A stretch of 26,748 bases of DNA from an uncultured Clostridia bacterium (GTDB lineage: Bacteria; Bacillota; Clostridia; Oscillospirales; Oscillospiraceae), in assembly GCA_937892865.1 (NCBI GenBank), contig CALBJG010000118.1:1-26748 (forward strand). The letters are read 5' to 3'. Below the pieces are notes generated by a model. That model was not told the origin of the DNA. It saw nothing but the letters and a program-made list of their open reading frames with translations, and did no database searches. Below, piece after piece: positions 1 to 7,900 of this stretch. The translations under genes were made by a program, and so were the position numbers. Each line of letters opens with the position of its first letter. The first letter of the stretch is position 1.

Positions 1-13
1 AAGGAAATACCAC

Positions 14-48
14 AATTCGGAATTCGGAATTTGGAATTCGGAATTCGA
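14..48. repeat. 7-bp tandem repeat (AATTCGG x5)
   Basis: Five head-to-tail copies of the heptamer AATTCGG. The third unit reads AATTTGG and the last ends in A. The repeat contains several self-complementary GAATTC cores. Degenerate copies (ATCGGAATACGAATAC) follow at about 64-79. It lies between the serA terminator and the window edge, outside any gene I can support. Its role is unknown. Confidence 0.85.
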
Positions 49-82
49 GCGTCAGTGCGATAAATCGGAATACGAATACAAC

Positions 83-120
83 AAGGGTGCTGTCTCACGC
101 AGGTTGGAGACAGCACCCTT
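83..120 (-). terminator. Terminator of serC-serA operon
   Basis: A perfect 14-bp inverted repeat (83-96 with 107-120) around a 10-nt loop begins 5 bases beyond the serA stop codon. On the minus strand it is followed by TTGTTGTATT, a rather weak U tract. The stem is GC-rich and strong. Confidence 0.8.
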
Positions 121-125
121 TCGAT

Positions 126-1289
126 TTACTTAATGACTCTCACGCGGTAAACACCCTGGATGCGGGAAAGCATATCCACCACAGCCTGGGAAGGAACATG
201 GTCCAGATCCAGCATGGTGTAGGCGTGCTCGCCGCGGCTGCGGTTGACCAGATCGGAGATGTTGATGCCCTCAGCGGAAATGATGGAGGTGAACCGGCTC
301 AAACAATTGGGGATATTGCCGTGAAGAATGGTGATGCGGCTGGCCTTGTTACAGATACCCAGGTCGCAGTTGGGGTAGTTCACGGAGTTGATGATATTGC
401 CGTTCTCCAGGAAATTCATCACCTGGCGGACTGCCATCTTGGCGCAGTTATCCTCGGCCTCTTCGGTGGAAGCACCCAGGTGAGGAATGGCAATGACACC
501 CTCCATACCGGCGGTGCGGTCGTTGGGGAAGTCGGTAACATAGCGGTGGACCTTGCCGCTCTTCAGTGCCTCTTCCATGGCATCGTCATCCACCAGCAGG
601 TCACGGGCGAAGTTCAGGATCACCACGCCATCCTTCATCTTGGAGATGGCTTCGGCATTGATCATCTTGCGGGTATCATCCAGCAGCGGGGTGTGCAGAG
701 AAATAATATCGCAGTTTTCGTAGATCTCCTCACGGGTCTTCACGCGGACGATATGGCTGTCCAGATGCCAAGCGGCATCTACGGAAATAAAGGGGTCACA
801 GCCGTAGACCTCCATACCCAGCCGTCGGGCGGTGTTGGCAAAGGGGCCGCCTACAGCGCCCAAACCGATAACGCCCAGTTTTTTGCCGGACAGTTCGAAG
901 CCAGCAAACTTCTTCTTTTCCTTTTCCGTATCTTTTGCAACATTTGCGTTGTCAACCTGGCTTGCCGCCCAGTTGATACCGCCAACCACATCCCGGGCCG
1001 CCAGAAGCATAGCGGCAAACACCAGTTCTTTCACGCCGTTGGCGTTGGCGCCGGGGGTATTGAATACCACAATGCCCTTTTCCGCGCACTTATCCAAAGG
1101 GATATTGTTCACGCCTGCGCCGGCGCGGGCAACTGCTGCCAAACTATCCGGCAGTTCCAGATCGTGCATGGCCGCGCTGCGGACCATGATTGCCTCTGCT
1201 TCGGCTAAGGACTCTGTTTTTTCATAATTCTCTGTCCAAAGGTCTGTGCCTTTGGTAGAAATAGGATTCAAATAATGCACTTTATACAT
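126..1289 (-). CDS. serA: D-3-phosphoglycerate dehydrogenase (SerA)
   Basis: Catalyses the first step of serine synthesis, NAD-dependent oxidation of 3-phosphoglycerate to 3-phosphohydroxypyruvate, in the cytoplasm. The 387-aa protein has an N-terminal substrate domain and a Rossmann fold with GLGAVG at 142-147. Catalytic Arg229 is in NFARD and His270 in IPHLGAST. A C-terminal ACT domain (about 318-387) probably binds serine for feedback inhibition. The position that is usually the catalytic Glu appears to be Asp257 (DFPND), perhaps normal for this short ACT-containing class. The start is the ATG preceded by GAGGAAAATACT. It lies 15 bases downstream of serC and is clearly cotranscribed with it. 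The neighbour makes the assignment to serine synthesis, rather than another hydroxyacid, very likely. Confidence 0.95.
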   Translation of the reverse strand: MYKVHYLNPISTKGTDLWTENYEKTESLAEAEAIMVRSAAMHDLELPDSLAAVARAGAGVNNIPLDKCAEKGIVVFNTPGANANGVKELVFAAMLLAARDVVGGINWAASQVDNANVAKDTEKEKKKFAGFELSGKKLGVIGLGAVGGPFANTARRLGMEVYGCDPFISVDAAWHLDSHIVRVKTREEIYENCDIISLHTPLLDDTRKMINAEAISKMKDGVVILNFARDLLVDDDAMEEALKSGKVHRYVTDFPNDRTAGMEGVIAIPHLGASTEEAEDNCAKMAVRQVMNFLENGNIINSVNYPNCDLGICNKASRITILHGNIPNCLSRFTSIISAEGINISDLVNRSRGEHAYTMLDLDHVPSQAVVDMLSRIQGVYRVRVIK

Positions 1290-1304
1290 AGTATTTTCCT
1301 CTTT

Positions 1305-2387
1305 TCAACTGTTTGCGGCCTCAAAAGCCTCCATAAAGGCAACCAGTTTTTCCACACCCTCAATAGGCATGGCGTTATAAATACTGGCGCGGATACCACC
1401 TACGGAGCGGTGACCTTTCAGATTCACGAAGCCCGCCTCTGCGGCTTCTTTCAGGAACTTGGCGTCCAGATCGGCATCTCCGGTAACAAAAGGAACATTC
1501 ATCAAAGAGCGGTCTTCCTTTACAACTGTGCCTTTGAACATCTTGCTCCGATCCAAATAATCGTACAGGATCGCAGCTTTCTTTTCGTTGTATTCCTTCA
1601 TTGCTGCCAGACCGCCGCGCTTTTTGATCCACTTAAAGACCTTGCCGCAGATGTAGATACCGTAGGCAGGGGGTGTATTATACATAGAGCCGTTGTCGGC
1701 GTGGGTCTTGTACTTTAACATTGTGGGTGTGCCGGGGAGCACATCATCGGTAATCAGGTCTTCCCGGATGATCACGATCACCACGCCGGCAGGGCCGATA
1801 TTTTTCTGTGCGCCGCCATAGATAATACCGTACTTGGTCACATCCACCGGCTCGGACAGGAAGCAGGAAGAAACGTCCGCAACCAATGTTTTTCCCTTGG
1901 TGTTGGGCAGTGTCTTAAACTTGGTGCCGTAAATGGTATTGTTTTCGCAGATATAAACATAGTCTGCATCTTCGCTGATGGGCAGATCCGAGCAATCCGG
2001 CAGATAGGAGAAAGTCTTATCGGCAGAAGAGGCGATGGCATTGGCCTTACCGAACTTCTGCGCCTCCTGATGCGCCCGCTTTGCCCACTGACCGGTGATG
2101 ATATAATCGGCTACGCCGTTTTTCATTAAATTCATCGGCACCATAGCAAACTGCTGGTGCGCGCCGCCCTGCAAAAACAGAACTTTATAGTTATCCGGAA
2201 TGTTCATCAGATCCCGCAGATCCTGCTCTGCTTCGTCGATGATCTGCTGGTATGCTTTAGATCGGTGAGACATCTCCATTACGGACATACCGGTACCGCG
2301 GTAGTCCAGCATTTCAGCGGCGGCTTCCTGCAAAACCTCTTCAGGCAACATTGCCGGACCGGCAGAAAAATTGTACACACGTTTCAT
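1305..2387 (-). CDS. serC: Phosphoserine aminotransferase (SerC)
   Basis: A PLP-dependent transaminase that converts 3-phosphohydroxypyruvate and glutamate to O-phosphoserine, the step after SerA. It opens with MKRVYNFSAGPAMLPEEVL, the typical SerC N-terminus. It has GGAHQQFAMVP for cofactor phosphate binding, the PLP lysine at Lys195 in GGAQKNIGPAG, and HRSVGGIRASIYNA near the C-terminus. Length is 360 aa, normal for the family. An in-frame ATG two codons upstream (2393) abuts the GGAGGG ribosome site, so the ATG at 2387, spaced about 8 bases from it, is the better start. First gene of serC-serA. No serB is visible in the window. Confidence 0.95.
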   Translation of the reverse strand: MKRVYNFSAGPAMLPEEVLQEAAAEMLDYRGTGMSVMEMSHRSKAYQQIIDEAEQDLRDLMNIPDNYKVLFLQGGAHQQFAMVPMNLMKNGVADYIITGQWAKRAHQEAQKFGKANAIASSADKTFSYLPDCSDLPISEDADYVYICENNTIYGTKFKTLPNTKGKTLVADVSSCFLSEPVDVTKYGIIYGGAQKNIGPAGVVIVIIREDLITDDVLPGTPTMLKYKTHADNGSMYNTPPAYGIYICGKVFKWIKKRGGLAAMKEYNEKKAAILYDYLDRSKMFKGTVVKEDRSLMNVPFVTGDADLDAKFLKEAAEAGFVNLKGHRSVGGIRASIYNAMPIEGVEKLVAFMEAFEAANS

Positions 2388-2461
2388 ATTCATACCCTCC
2401 AGTTTTTCTGAAAAATCTCCGTCAACTGTCTTCCCTCGAAGAACAATTGTCCATTACGCAT

Positions 2462-2490
2462 ATATTATCATTTTCACTATTAAAATTCAA
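2462..2490 (-). promoter_or_regulatory. serC promoter
   Basis: On the minus strand: -35 TTGAAT (2485-2490), 17-bp spacer, -10 TAATAT (2462-2467) preceded by TGA, an extended -10. This predicts a leader of about 65 nt, in which I found no T-box or other riboswitch. Confidence 0.65.
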
Positions 2491-2514
2491 TATGATAAAG
2501 TGCAATATTTTTTG

Positions 2515-2543
2515 TTGTTTTTCAGCCTCATTTTTGCTATTAT
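2515..2543 (+). promoter_or_regulatory. htrA promoter (candidate)
   Basis: TTGTTT (2515-2520), 17-bp spacer, TATTAT (2538-2543), about 100 bases before the htrA start. The surrounding DNA is AT-rich, so chance matches are possible. I saw no CtsR or CssR-like operator. Confidence 0.4.
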
Positions 2544-2649
2544 TGTAGATACCGTAAAAAATGCTTGTTCATATTCTGTTTGCTTTTATTTCAGCGTGAG
2601 TTCAAGAAAGCCGGGTACAATAAAGAAAAACCGTAAGGAGGACAACTCT

Positions 2650-3966
2650 ATGGACGAACAATTCGAAAATAATCCCATAGTAAACGAACCCAACGAGGAT
2701 GTGGTTGAAGCATTCACTGTTTCTGATCCGCAGCCGGAACCTCTGCCCCGCTGGGAACCGGAAAACACAAGCCGCTACACACCCACTCCCCCAAAAAAGA
2801 ACGGATTTTCCGGTGTCAGACTGGTTGCGCTGATTCTGTGCGTCTGTCTTTTGGGCGCCGCTCTTGGCGTTATCGGCACACGGCTTGCAGACCAATACAG
2901 CAAAAGTGGCAGTATATTCCCCAATACAGATTTCCAGAATCCGCTGCCTACTGATCCACCCAAGGATGATTCTGCCACGATTTTAGAAGGTGACCGTGGA
3001 AATACCGTCATCGACAAAGACAAAGTGGATACCGGCAAACTGATGACCCCTGCAGAGGTTTATGCCACGAATGTAAATTCCACCGTGGGCATCACCACGT
3101 CTATCACCACCAATTACTGGGGCTACCCCACCACTTCCGCCGCTTCCGGTTCCGGTTTTATTCTCACAGATAACGGTTATATCGTAACCAACCACCACGT
3201 TGTGGAAGGCTCTGATTCTGTCACCGTTTCTTTCTATGACGGAACCACCGCTTCTGCCACAGTCGTAGGCAGTGACGAAGCAAATGACCTGGCGATCCTG
3301 AAAGTAAAAAAAGTTGGTCTGACCCCTGTGGTGCTGGGTGATTCCGGCAATATGAATGTAGGTGACAGTGTCGCTGCCATCGGCAACCCTTTGGGTGAAC
3401 TGACCTTTTCTCTGACCACCGGCATCGTCAGCGCGCTGAACCGGGATGTTACCATGTCCAATGGCATCACCATGACTTTGATCCAAACTGACTGCGCTAT
3501 CAACTCCGGCAACTCCGGCGGCGCGCTGTTCAATATGTACGGTGAAGTCATCGGCATTACCAATGCCAAGTATTCCAGTTCTTCCAGCGGCGCATCCATT
3601 GATAATATTGCTTTTGCTATCCCCATCAACGATGTCCGGGAAATGATCGAAAGCATCATTGAAAACGGCTATCTGTCCAAACCTTACCTGGGCATTTCCG
3701 TTTTGGATGTGGATGAAAGGGCGCAGGCATACGGTCTGCCTAAAGGCGCCGCCATTCAAACCGTTGTGGAAGGCAGCCCCGCAGAAGAAGCAAAATTGCA
3801 GATCAATGATATTATCACCCACGCAAATGGCAAAGAAATATCTACCAGCAGCGATCTTGTGACAATGATAAAGAAATCCCAGGTGGGCGCTAAAATCCAG
3901 CTTGCAGTTTATCGCAAAGGCGCAACCCTTGAGATCACTGTGACCATTGGTGAACAAAAAAGTTGA
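2650..3966 (+). CDS. htrA: HtrA/DegP-family serine protease, membrane-anchored
   Basis: Surface quality-control protease that cleaves misfolded exported proteins. The 438-aa protein has an acidic, Pro-rich cytoplasmic N-terminus (1-53), one membrane helix (about 55-77), a Ser/Asp/Pro-rich linker, a trypsin-like domain and one PDZ domain (about 345-435). The catalytic triad is complete: His183 in TNHHVVEG, Asp213 in NDLAILKV and Ser289 in GNSGGAL. The start is the ATG after AAGGAGGACAACTCT. The frame is open further upstream to 2371, but that part runs through promoter DNA and lacks a ribosome site. Single-gene unit ending in a strong terminator. Could be named htrA, htrB or degP; the paralogue cannot be told from sequence alone. 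Confidence 0.93.
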   Translation: MDEQFENNPIVNEPNEDVVEAFTVSDPQPEPLPRWEPENTSRYTPTPPKKNGFSGVRLVALILCVCLLGAALGVIGTRLADQYSKSGSIFPNTDFQNPLPTDPPKDDSATILEGDRGNTVIDKDKVDTGKLMTPAEVYATNVNSTVGITTSITTNYWGYPTTSAASGSGFILTDNGYIVTNHHVVEGSDSVTVSFYDGTTASATVVGSDEANDLAILKVKKVGLTPVVLGDSGNMNVGDSVAAIGNPLGELTFSLTTGIVSALNRDVTMSNGITMTLIQTDCAINSGNSGGALFNMYGEVIGITNAKYSSSSSGASIDNIAFAIPINDVREMIESIIENGYLSKPYLGISVLDVDERAQAYGLPKGAAIQTVVEGSPAEEAKLQINDIITHANGKEISTSSDLVTMIKKSQVGAKIQLAVYRKGATLEITVTIGEQKS

Positions 3967-3975
3967 TACGCAATA

Positions 3976-4000
3976 ATCCCCTGCCGAATCGGCAGGGGAT
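3976..4000 (+). terminator. htrA terminator
   Basis: Stem ATCCCCTGCCG / CGGCAGGGGAT (3976-3986 with 3990-4000) around AAT, followed by TGTTTTAGTT. It starts 10 bases after the htrA stop. The stop codon of the convergent gene (4005-4007) lies inside the U tract. The minus-strand tail is poor (ATTATTGC), so it probably works mainly on the plus strand. Confidence 0.85.
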
Positions 4001-4004
4001 TGTT

Positions 4005-5969
4005 TTAGTTCTTATAGTAATCAGCCGTCAATAAAAGATTGCTGACAGTTATAAAATTTCTTGCTCTTGTGGCCATTTCATCCAGATACTCGCCGGTGAT
4101 CTCTTTGTCATCCCGGTTTTCCAGGATCTCCACTTTTCCGCCGCTGACCACCTTGCAGAACACGCCCTCGCTTGCCCAACTGCCATCAGGGAACAATGCA
4201 TACCCCACATACCGGGGATCAAATGCATCTTGTCCCAGATAATTGTGGGGAGAATCGATCCCCAGCAGATTCAACACGGTAGGTACAAGATCCGCTGTGT
4301 TCAAAGCCTTGTCTACAGGGCCATTTGCAGACCAGATAAAGCACGGTGTCTTCTCCAGCAGGATCTCATCCTCCACGCCGGACAGCGCCAACAGTTCCTC
4401 TGTGTTCTTATAGCCGTAGGTGTAGTGGTCGGTCATACCGATGATCACGGTGTTTTCCAGTTGTCCCTTTTCTTCCAGTTCCTGCAAAAGCCGGGCAAAC
4501 ATATCGTCCACCAGTTTTGCCTTTACCCGGGCGCAATTCTCTTCTTCACTGCCATACCGCCCCCGGTATTCCGGATACTTTTTCAATGCGTAATAACTGA
4601 GCACCTCGTTATACTTATAACTCAAATGCGCAGAACGGGTAATGATGGTATTAAAGGTCTGTCCTTCCCGGAAAAACAGTTCATTCAATTCCGGAATATC
4701 AAACAGCAGGCAATCATCGTAAAGGGCATTTTTATCGTTGTTATAATCGGCGTAGCAATTATAGGTATGATAGCCCATAGCCGGCTCGAATACGCCGCGG
4801 CTGTAAAACTCCGGTGTGTTATAGTGGAATATCTCCGCTGTGTAGCCGTTATTGACCATTTGGGAGGCAATGGATTGATCCCAATCGTTGGTAACATAGT
4901 TAAACACATACTTGCCATTGGTGGGCAGGTAAATGCCGGTATTCATACAGAACTCGGAGTTGATGGTACGGGCTGTGCCGTAACCGGGGGTATAGAAATT
5001 GATGAAGTTGATGCTCTCACCCATCATTTTGTAAAGGGTGGGCGTATCCTCCGGTGTGATCATCCAATCATCCATGGACTCCATCAGCACCATAATTACA
5101 TTTTTCCCTGCCAATGCGCCGGTCATTTCATTGTCCTGCTTTTCGCCACGCTGGGCAAAGTAGTCATCCAGTTGTTCCACTTGCGCATTGATCTCTGCTC
5201 TGTATGCAGGTGTCAACGGATAAAGATGGTGCTTCCACACATCCCGGAATGTCAGATGATAGGTGCCGCAGATGTTATACACATTCTTCGCATCGTACAT
5301 TGTGGTATAAGTCGCCCGGTAAGAAGAAGATTGACCGTATTCCGAGCGTGTGCCCCAGATCTCCAGATCCTTCAAGAAAATGCTCTCCGGCAGCAGGCAG
5401 AGTGTTGCAATACTGGCGGCGATCATCAGCACATAAGGGCTTCTTGCAAAGATCTTTCCGGACTGCTTGGGAAATTTCCAAATAACCAGTACGCCAATAC
5501 CGATCAGCGCCACAAGGCCGACCCACCAGATCCAGGAAAAACCCGCAAGAACACTGCCCAGGTAATCCGCTCCTTCCCCGGCATAAAAAATATCCTGCAA
5601 CCACATCATCCGGTTGAAAAAGATATTGTATCCGGTCTGCGCCAGCGCCCAAAGGGCAGAAAAATAGTAGGTAATGCCAAAGACGATCCGGCCGGCCACC
5701 CGTGGCAGGATCAGGCAGACCGATGCAAGCAGCAGCGACCAGCACGCGCCGAACAGTAAACAACTGTACTCTGCCGGCCTGATCAGCAGCAGCGCAAAAA
5801 TCTCTACCAGGAAAAAGACCGCAAATAAAATCGCCACCCGCAGAACAAACAGTCCGGTTTGCGTACCAAACCACAACAGTTTTTCTTTCAGCGCTTGCAT
5901 TACCGGCGGTTTTTCCTGCTGCGGTTGCTGCGCACCGTATTTGTAATTGGAATTTTTATGCTTTTTCAT
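4005..5969 (-). CDS. LTA synthase family phosphoglycerol transferase
   Basis: Membrane enzyme of the sulfatase superfamily that moves phosphoglycerol from phosphatidylglycerol to an acceptor glycolipid or polymer outside the membrane (family knowledge). The 654-aa protein has a Gln-rich N-terminus, about five membrane helices (roughly 35-195) and an extracellular catalytic domain. Expected metal and active-site residues are present: Glu297 in LMESMDDW, nucleophile Thr335 in ARTINSEF, and Asp514-His515 in GMTDHYTYG. The start is the ATG 6 bases after GGAGG (5976-5980); an upstream TTG in frame (5987) lacks a ribosome site. Monocistronic. Whether the product is true polyglycerolphosphate LTA or a phosphoglycerol decoration on another glycan is open. 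Confidence 0.85.
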   Translation of the reverse strand: MKKHKNSNYKYGAQQPQQEKPPVMQALKEKLLWFGTQTGLFVLRVAILFAVFFLVEIFALLLIRPAEYSCLLFGACWSLLLASVCLILPRVAGRIVFGITYYFSALWALAQTGYNIFFNRMMWLQDIFYAGEGADYLGSVLAGFSWIWWVGLVALIGIGVLVIWKFPKQSGKIFARSPYVLMIAASIATLCLLPESIFLKDLEIWGTRSEYGQSSSYRATYTTMYDAKNVYNICGTYHLTFRDVWKHHLYPLTPAYRAEINAQVEQLDDYFAQRGEKQDNEMTGALAGKNVIMVLMESMDDWMITPEDTPTLYKMMGESINFINFYTPGYGTARTINSEFCMNTGIYLPTNGKYVFNYVTNDWDQSIASQMVNNGYTAEIFHYNTPEFYSRGVFEPAMGYHTYNCYADYNNDKNALYDDCLLFDIPELNELFFREGQTFNTIITRSAHLSYKYNEVLSYYALKKYPEYRGRYGSEEENCARVKAKLVDDMFARLLQELEEKGQLENTVIIGMTDHYTYGYKNTEELLALSGVEDEILLEKTPCFIWSANGPVDKALNTADLVPTVLNLLGIDSPHNYLGQDAFDPRYVGYALFPDGSWASEGVFCKVVSGGKVEILENRDDKEITGEYLDEMATRARNFITVSNLLLTADYYKN

Positions 5970-6003
5970 GAAAAGCCTCCACACCAACTATTGATCGTTT
6001 ATT

Positions 6004-6032
6004 AGCATACCATAAACCGGTTTTTTTGTCTA
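6004..6032 (-). promoter_or_regulatory. Promoter of LTA-synthase-like gene
   Basis: Minus strand: TAGACA (6027-6032), 17-bp spacer, TATGCT (6004-6009). An alternative upstream promoter is TTTACG (6064-6069), 17 bp, TATAAT (6041-6046). The spacer of the first contains AAACCGGTTT (6014-6023), flanked by CCATA and TATGG (6011-6015, 6031-6035), a nested dyad that could be an operator. Confidence 0.5.
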
Positions 6033-6072
6033 TGGTTTCCATTATATCCAAAAGTAAACATTGCGTAAACAT

Positions 6073-6106
6073 AAAAAAGCAGGAGGGCTAACCCTCCTGC
6101 TTTTTT
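6073..6106 (-). terminator. Bidirectional-looking terminator after Gfo/Idh/MocA gene
   Basis: Perfect 15-bp stem (6073-6087 with 6092-6106) around CTAA, with A6 on one side and T6 on the other. It overlaps the stop codon of the minus-strand oxidoreductase. It would also insulate any plus-strand transcript. Confidence 0.9.
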
Positions 6107-7169
6107 ATTCTGTAAATGTGGGATTTTGTTTGTGGATCGTTTCGATCACACTAATCAGTTTTGCAATATTCTCTGCAGTGACCGTCATCGGTTTTCCTTC
6201 TGTAAGGCGCTTATACACCATCTCATAGAACCGGGCAGTGGCAACTTTGGAAGGAGCCTCCGTAAAATCTCCGGACTCTTCGTGAATGATCAGTTTTTCC
6301 ATACAGTAAGTCGGAAGGCCTTCTGAATTGGTAAGCGGCTCGGAAGTTTCCGGCTGCTCCGGATTTTCACCATCTATGATGTATTTCATATCGTAGTGCC
6401 GTACGTCGGTCTTATAAGTACCTCTGGAACCCAAGACTTTCAGTTTATAGTCGCTATAGGCATCGTTACTGTTGATCTCCACATCCACCACCGGCTTACC
6501 GGGGGCTGCTAAAATAATTTTGGCAGTATCTTCCGCATCGCCGCTGGTAAGAACGCTGTCCAGTTTGGAATACACCACTTTTACATCTTCGCTGAAATCC
6601 ATCAGATCCAATGCGAAACCCAGGGCGTGCGGTCCGGTATTGTATACACTGCCGCCCATATGACTGCGCTGTGTCTGCCAGTCCCACCGACGCCCAAAGT
6701 AACTGTAGTTAATGTTCACTTGGGTGATCCTTCCCAGCTTGCCACTGGCGATGGTTTCCTTGAGATGGACATAATAAGGCATCAGCAAAGATTGCTGAAA
6801 TACTGCAAAAAGCGCTTTACGCTCTTTGGCTATGCGAATCAGGTCCATTGCTTCTTCATAGTTACGGGCCATAGGTTTTTCCACCAGCACCGACAGATCG
6901 TGTTCCAAAAGGTCCTTGGAAATGGGATAGTGCAGTTCCGAAAATGCAGTATTGATCACCAAATCTATGGGTTTTCCGTAAAGTTCCCGATAATCTTCGT
7001 ATACTTCGCAGCCCGGATACTCCTCCAATGCCAAGTTTCTTCTGCTCTCATCCTTTTCCACAACAGCAACGACCTGATAATACAGATTCTCATCAGACCG
7101 GAAATAAGCGCCGTGGATATTTCTGCCGCTTCTGCCCTGTCCAATGATGGCTACACGCAGTTTTTTCAT
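6105..7169 (-). CDS. Gfo/Idh/MocA family NAD(P)-dependent oxidoreductase
   Basis: Predicted NAD(P)-dependent dehydrogenase acting on a sugar, inositol or sugar-derived acid; the substrate is not readable from sequence. The N-terminal Rossmann fold has GQGRSG at about 10-15, and the family motif EKP appears in VLVEKPMARNYEEA. A C-terminal alpha/beta substrate domain follows. 354 aa is the usual length. The start ATG is preceded by GGGAGGTCAACCT. It stands alone with its own promoter and terminator. A palindrome upstream of the promoter (7245-7267) suggests substrate-dependent control. No sugar transporter or regulator is adjacent. Confidence 0.85.
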   Translation of the reverse strand: MKKLRVAIIGQGRSGRNIHGAYFRSDENLYYQVVAVVEKDESRRNLALEEYPGCEVYEDYRELYGKPIDLVINTAFSELHYPISKDLLEHDLSVLVEKPMARNYEEAMDLIRIAKERKALFAVFQQSLLMPYYVHLKETIASGKLGRITQVNINYSYFGRRWDWQTQRSHMGGSVYNTGPHALGFALDLMDFSEDVKVVYSKLDSVLTSGDAEDTAKIILAAPGKPVVDVEINSNDAYSDYKLKVLGSRGTYKTDVRHYDMKYIIDGENPEQPETSEPLTNSEGLPTYCMEKLIIHEESGDFTEAPSKVATARFYEMVYKRLTEGKPMTVTAENIAKLISVIETIHKQNPTFTE

Positions 7170-7204
7170 AGGTTGACCTCCCTTTTTTGATATTCCAATT
7201 ATAT

Positions 7205-7232
7205 AGCATACTTTTTATAATGCATATAGCAA
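7205..7232 (-). promoter_or_regulatory. Promoter of Gfo/Idh/MocA gene
   Basis: Minus strand: TTGCTA (7227-7232), 16-bp spacer, TATGCT (7205-7210). An overlapping TATAAT lies just downstream (about 7199-7204) but has no good -35 partner. The region is AT-rich. Confidence 0.45.
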
Positions 7233-7244
7233 ATAGTATCGGAA

Positions 7245-7267
7245 CATATTGCAAAAAATGCAATATG
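7245..7267. promoter_or_regulatory. Candidate operator palindrome (CATATTGCA-N5-TGCAATATG)
   Basis: Perfect 9-bp arms, CATATTGCA (7245-7253) and TGCAATATG (7259-7267), separated by AAAAA. A further half-site, ATGCAAT, lies at 7273-7279. The centre is about 58 bases upstream of the predicted start point of the oxidoreductase gene, a position typical for an activator site. There is no U tract beside it, so it is not a terminator. The binding protein is unknown. Confidence 0.55.
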
Positions 7268-7446
7268 CCATTATGCAATCTCTGTATCATCACTACGCTT
7301 ATTATACACCACAGTTTTTATGGGGAAAGAACAAAATTGTGTGAATATTTTGTACTTTCTTGCCGTATATATTGTTCGTCTGATGATTCGACCTGTTTTG
7401 CACTTTTTCCCCAACGGATGCATAGTCTGCTGTGGGAGGTGAGAAA

Positions 7447-7863
7447 ATGAGTACTGTCAACTGTAATTGCAATTGCAGATGCAACTGCGTCATCGTGGCA
7501 TTGGTGGTCAGCTTGATCGTTGCCGTTGTTGGCGCATTTTTGCAGATCACTGCTGCGATCGCCATTGCGCCTGTATTCTACTGGGCGGCGCTGGGCATAG
7601 CCGTGGTCTATCTGGGCGGCTTGGCTGGGGCAATGGTTCTGGCAAGAAGTCCCCGGCAGCACGGCATCTGCGGCTGCGCATCTTTGAATGCCCTGCTTGC
7701 AGGCATTTTGGGAGTCATTGCCACGGGTGTGGTTTTATTGATCGTTGATGTGGCTGCAGCCAGCGTCATCGGCGCGATCCTAACCGGTTTGCTTCTGGGT
7801 TTTCTATCGCTGATCTTCACATCCACTGCCTGCTATATCCGCAGTTTCACTGATTGCGAATAA
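7447..7863 (+). CDS. Small Cys-rich N-terminus, four-helix membrane protein (unknown)
   Basis: I do not recognise this family. The 138-aa protein opens with MSTVNCNCNCRCNC, five cysteines at alternating positions (6, 8, 10, 12, 14). Four hydrophobic helices follow (about 15-40, 42-66, 79-103, 104-128). Further cysteines sit in ICGC (75, 77), between helices 2 and 3, and near the C-terminus (129, 137). The start is the ATG after GGGAGGTGAGAAA; a GTG at 7432 falls inside the ribosome site. Alternating Cys could bind a metal or cluster, or be lipid- or disulfide-modified; none of this is shown. It is a single gene between a divergent oxidoreductase and a convergent kinase. Confidence 0.8.
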   Translation: MSTVNCNCNCRCNCVIVALVVSLIVAVVGAFLQITAAIAIAPVFYWAALGIAVVYLGGLAGAMVLARSPRQHGICGCASLNALLAGILGVIATGVVLLIVDVAAASVIGAILTGLLLGFLSLIFTSTACYIRSFTDCE

Positions 7864-7870
7864 GAGAGAA

Positions 7871-7894
7871 CCGGCGTCCCGATCGGGACGCCGG
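7871..7894 (+). terminator. Hairpin between convergent genes
   Basis: A perfect 24-bp palindrome: CCGGCGTCCC (7871-7880), GATC, GGGACGCCGG (7885-7894). It lies 7 bases after the membrane-protein stop and is followed on the plus strand by AAATTTTC. The stem is very stable but the U tract short. It sits just before the end of the convergent kinase gene. Confidence 0.75.
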
Positions 7895-7900
7895 AAATTT

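Noticed and set aside
87..1208. Long open frame on the plus strand opposite serA
   Set aside because: It is antisense to a gene with full family motifs, has no ribosome site, and has the odd His/Gly/Val-rich composition typical of the reverse of a GC-biased gene.
2388..2462. T-box or other riboswitch before serC
   Set aside because: The leader is only about 65 nt, lacks the T-box sequence and a terminator/antiterminator pair, and shows only a short ACAATTGT palindrome.
2983..3957. 324-codon open frame on the minus strand opposite htrA
   Set aside because: Antisense to the complete HtrA catalytic and PDZ domains, with no ribosome site.
4230..5759. 509-codon open frame on the plus strand opposite the LTA-synthase-like gene
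   Set aside because: Antisense shadow. The opposite strand encodes membrane helices and catalytic motifs in order; this frame has no recognisable domain, promoter or ribosome site.
7871..7894. 24-bp perfect palindrome as an operator or attachment site
   Set aside because: It lies 7 bases after a stop codon between convergent genes and folds into a 10-bp GC-rich stem, so a terminator is the simpler reading despite the short U tract.
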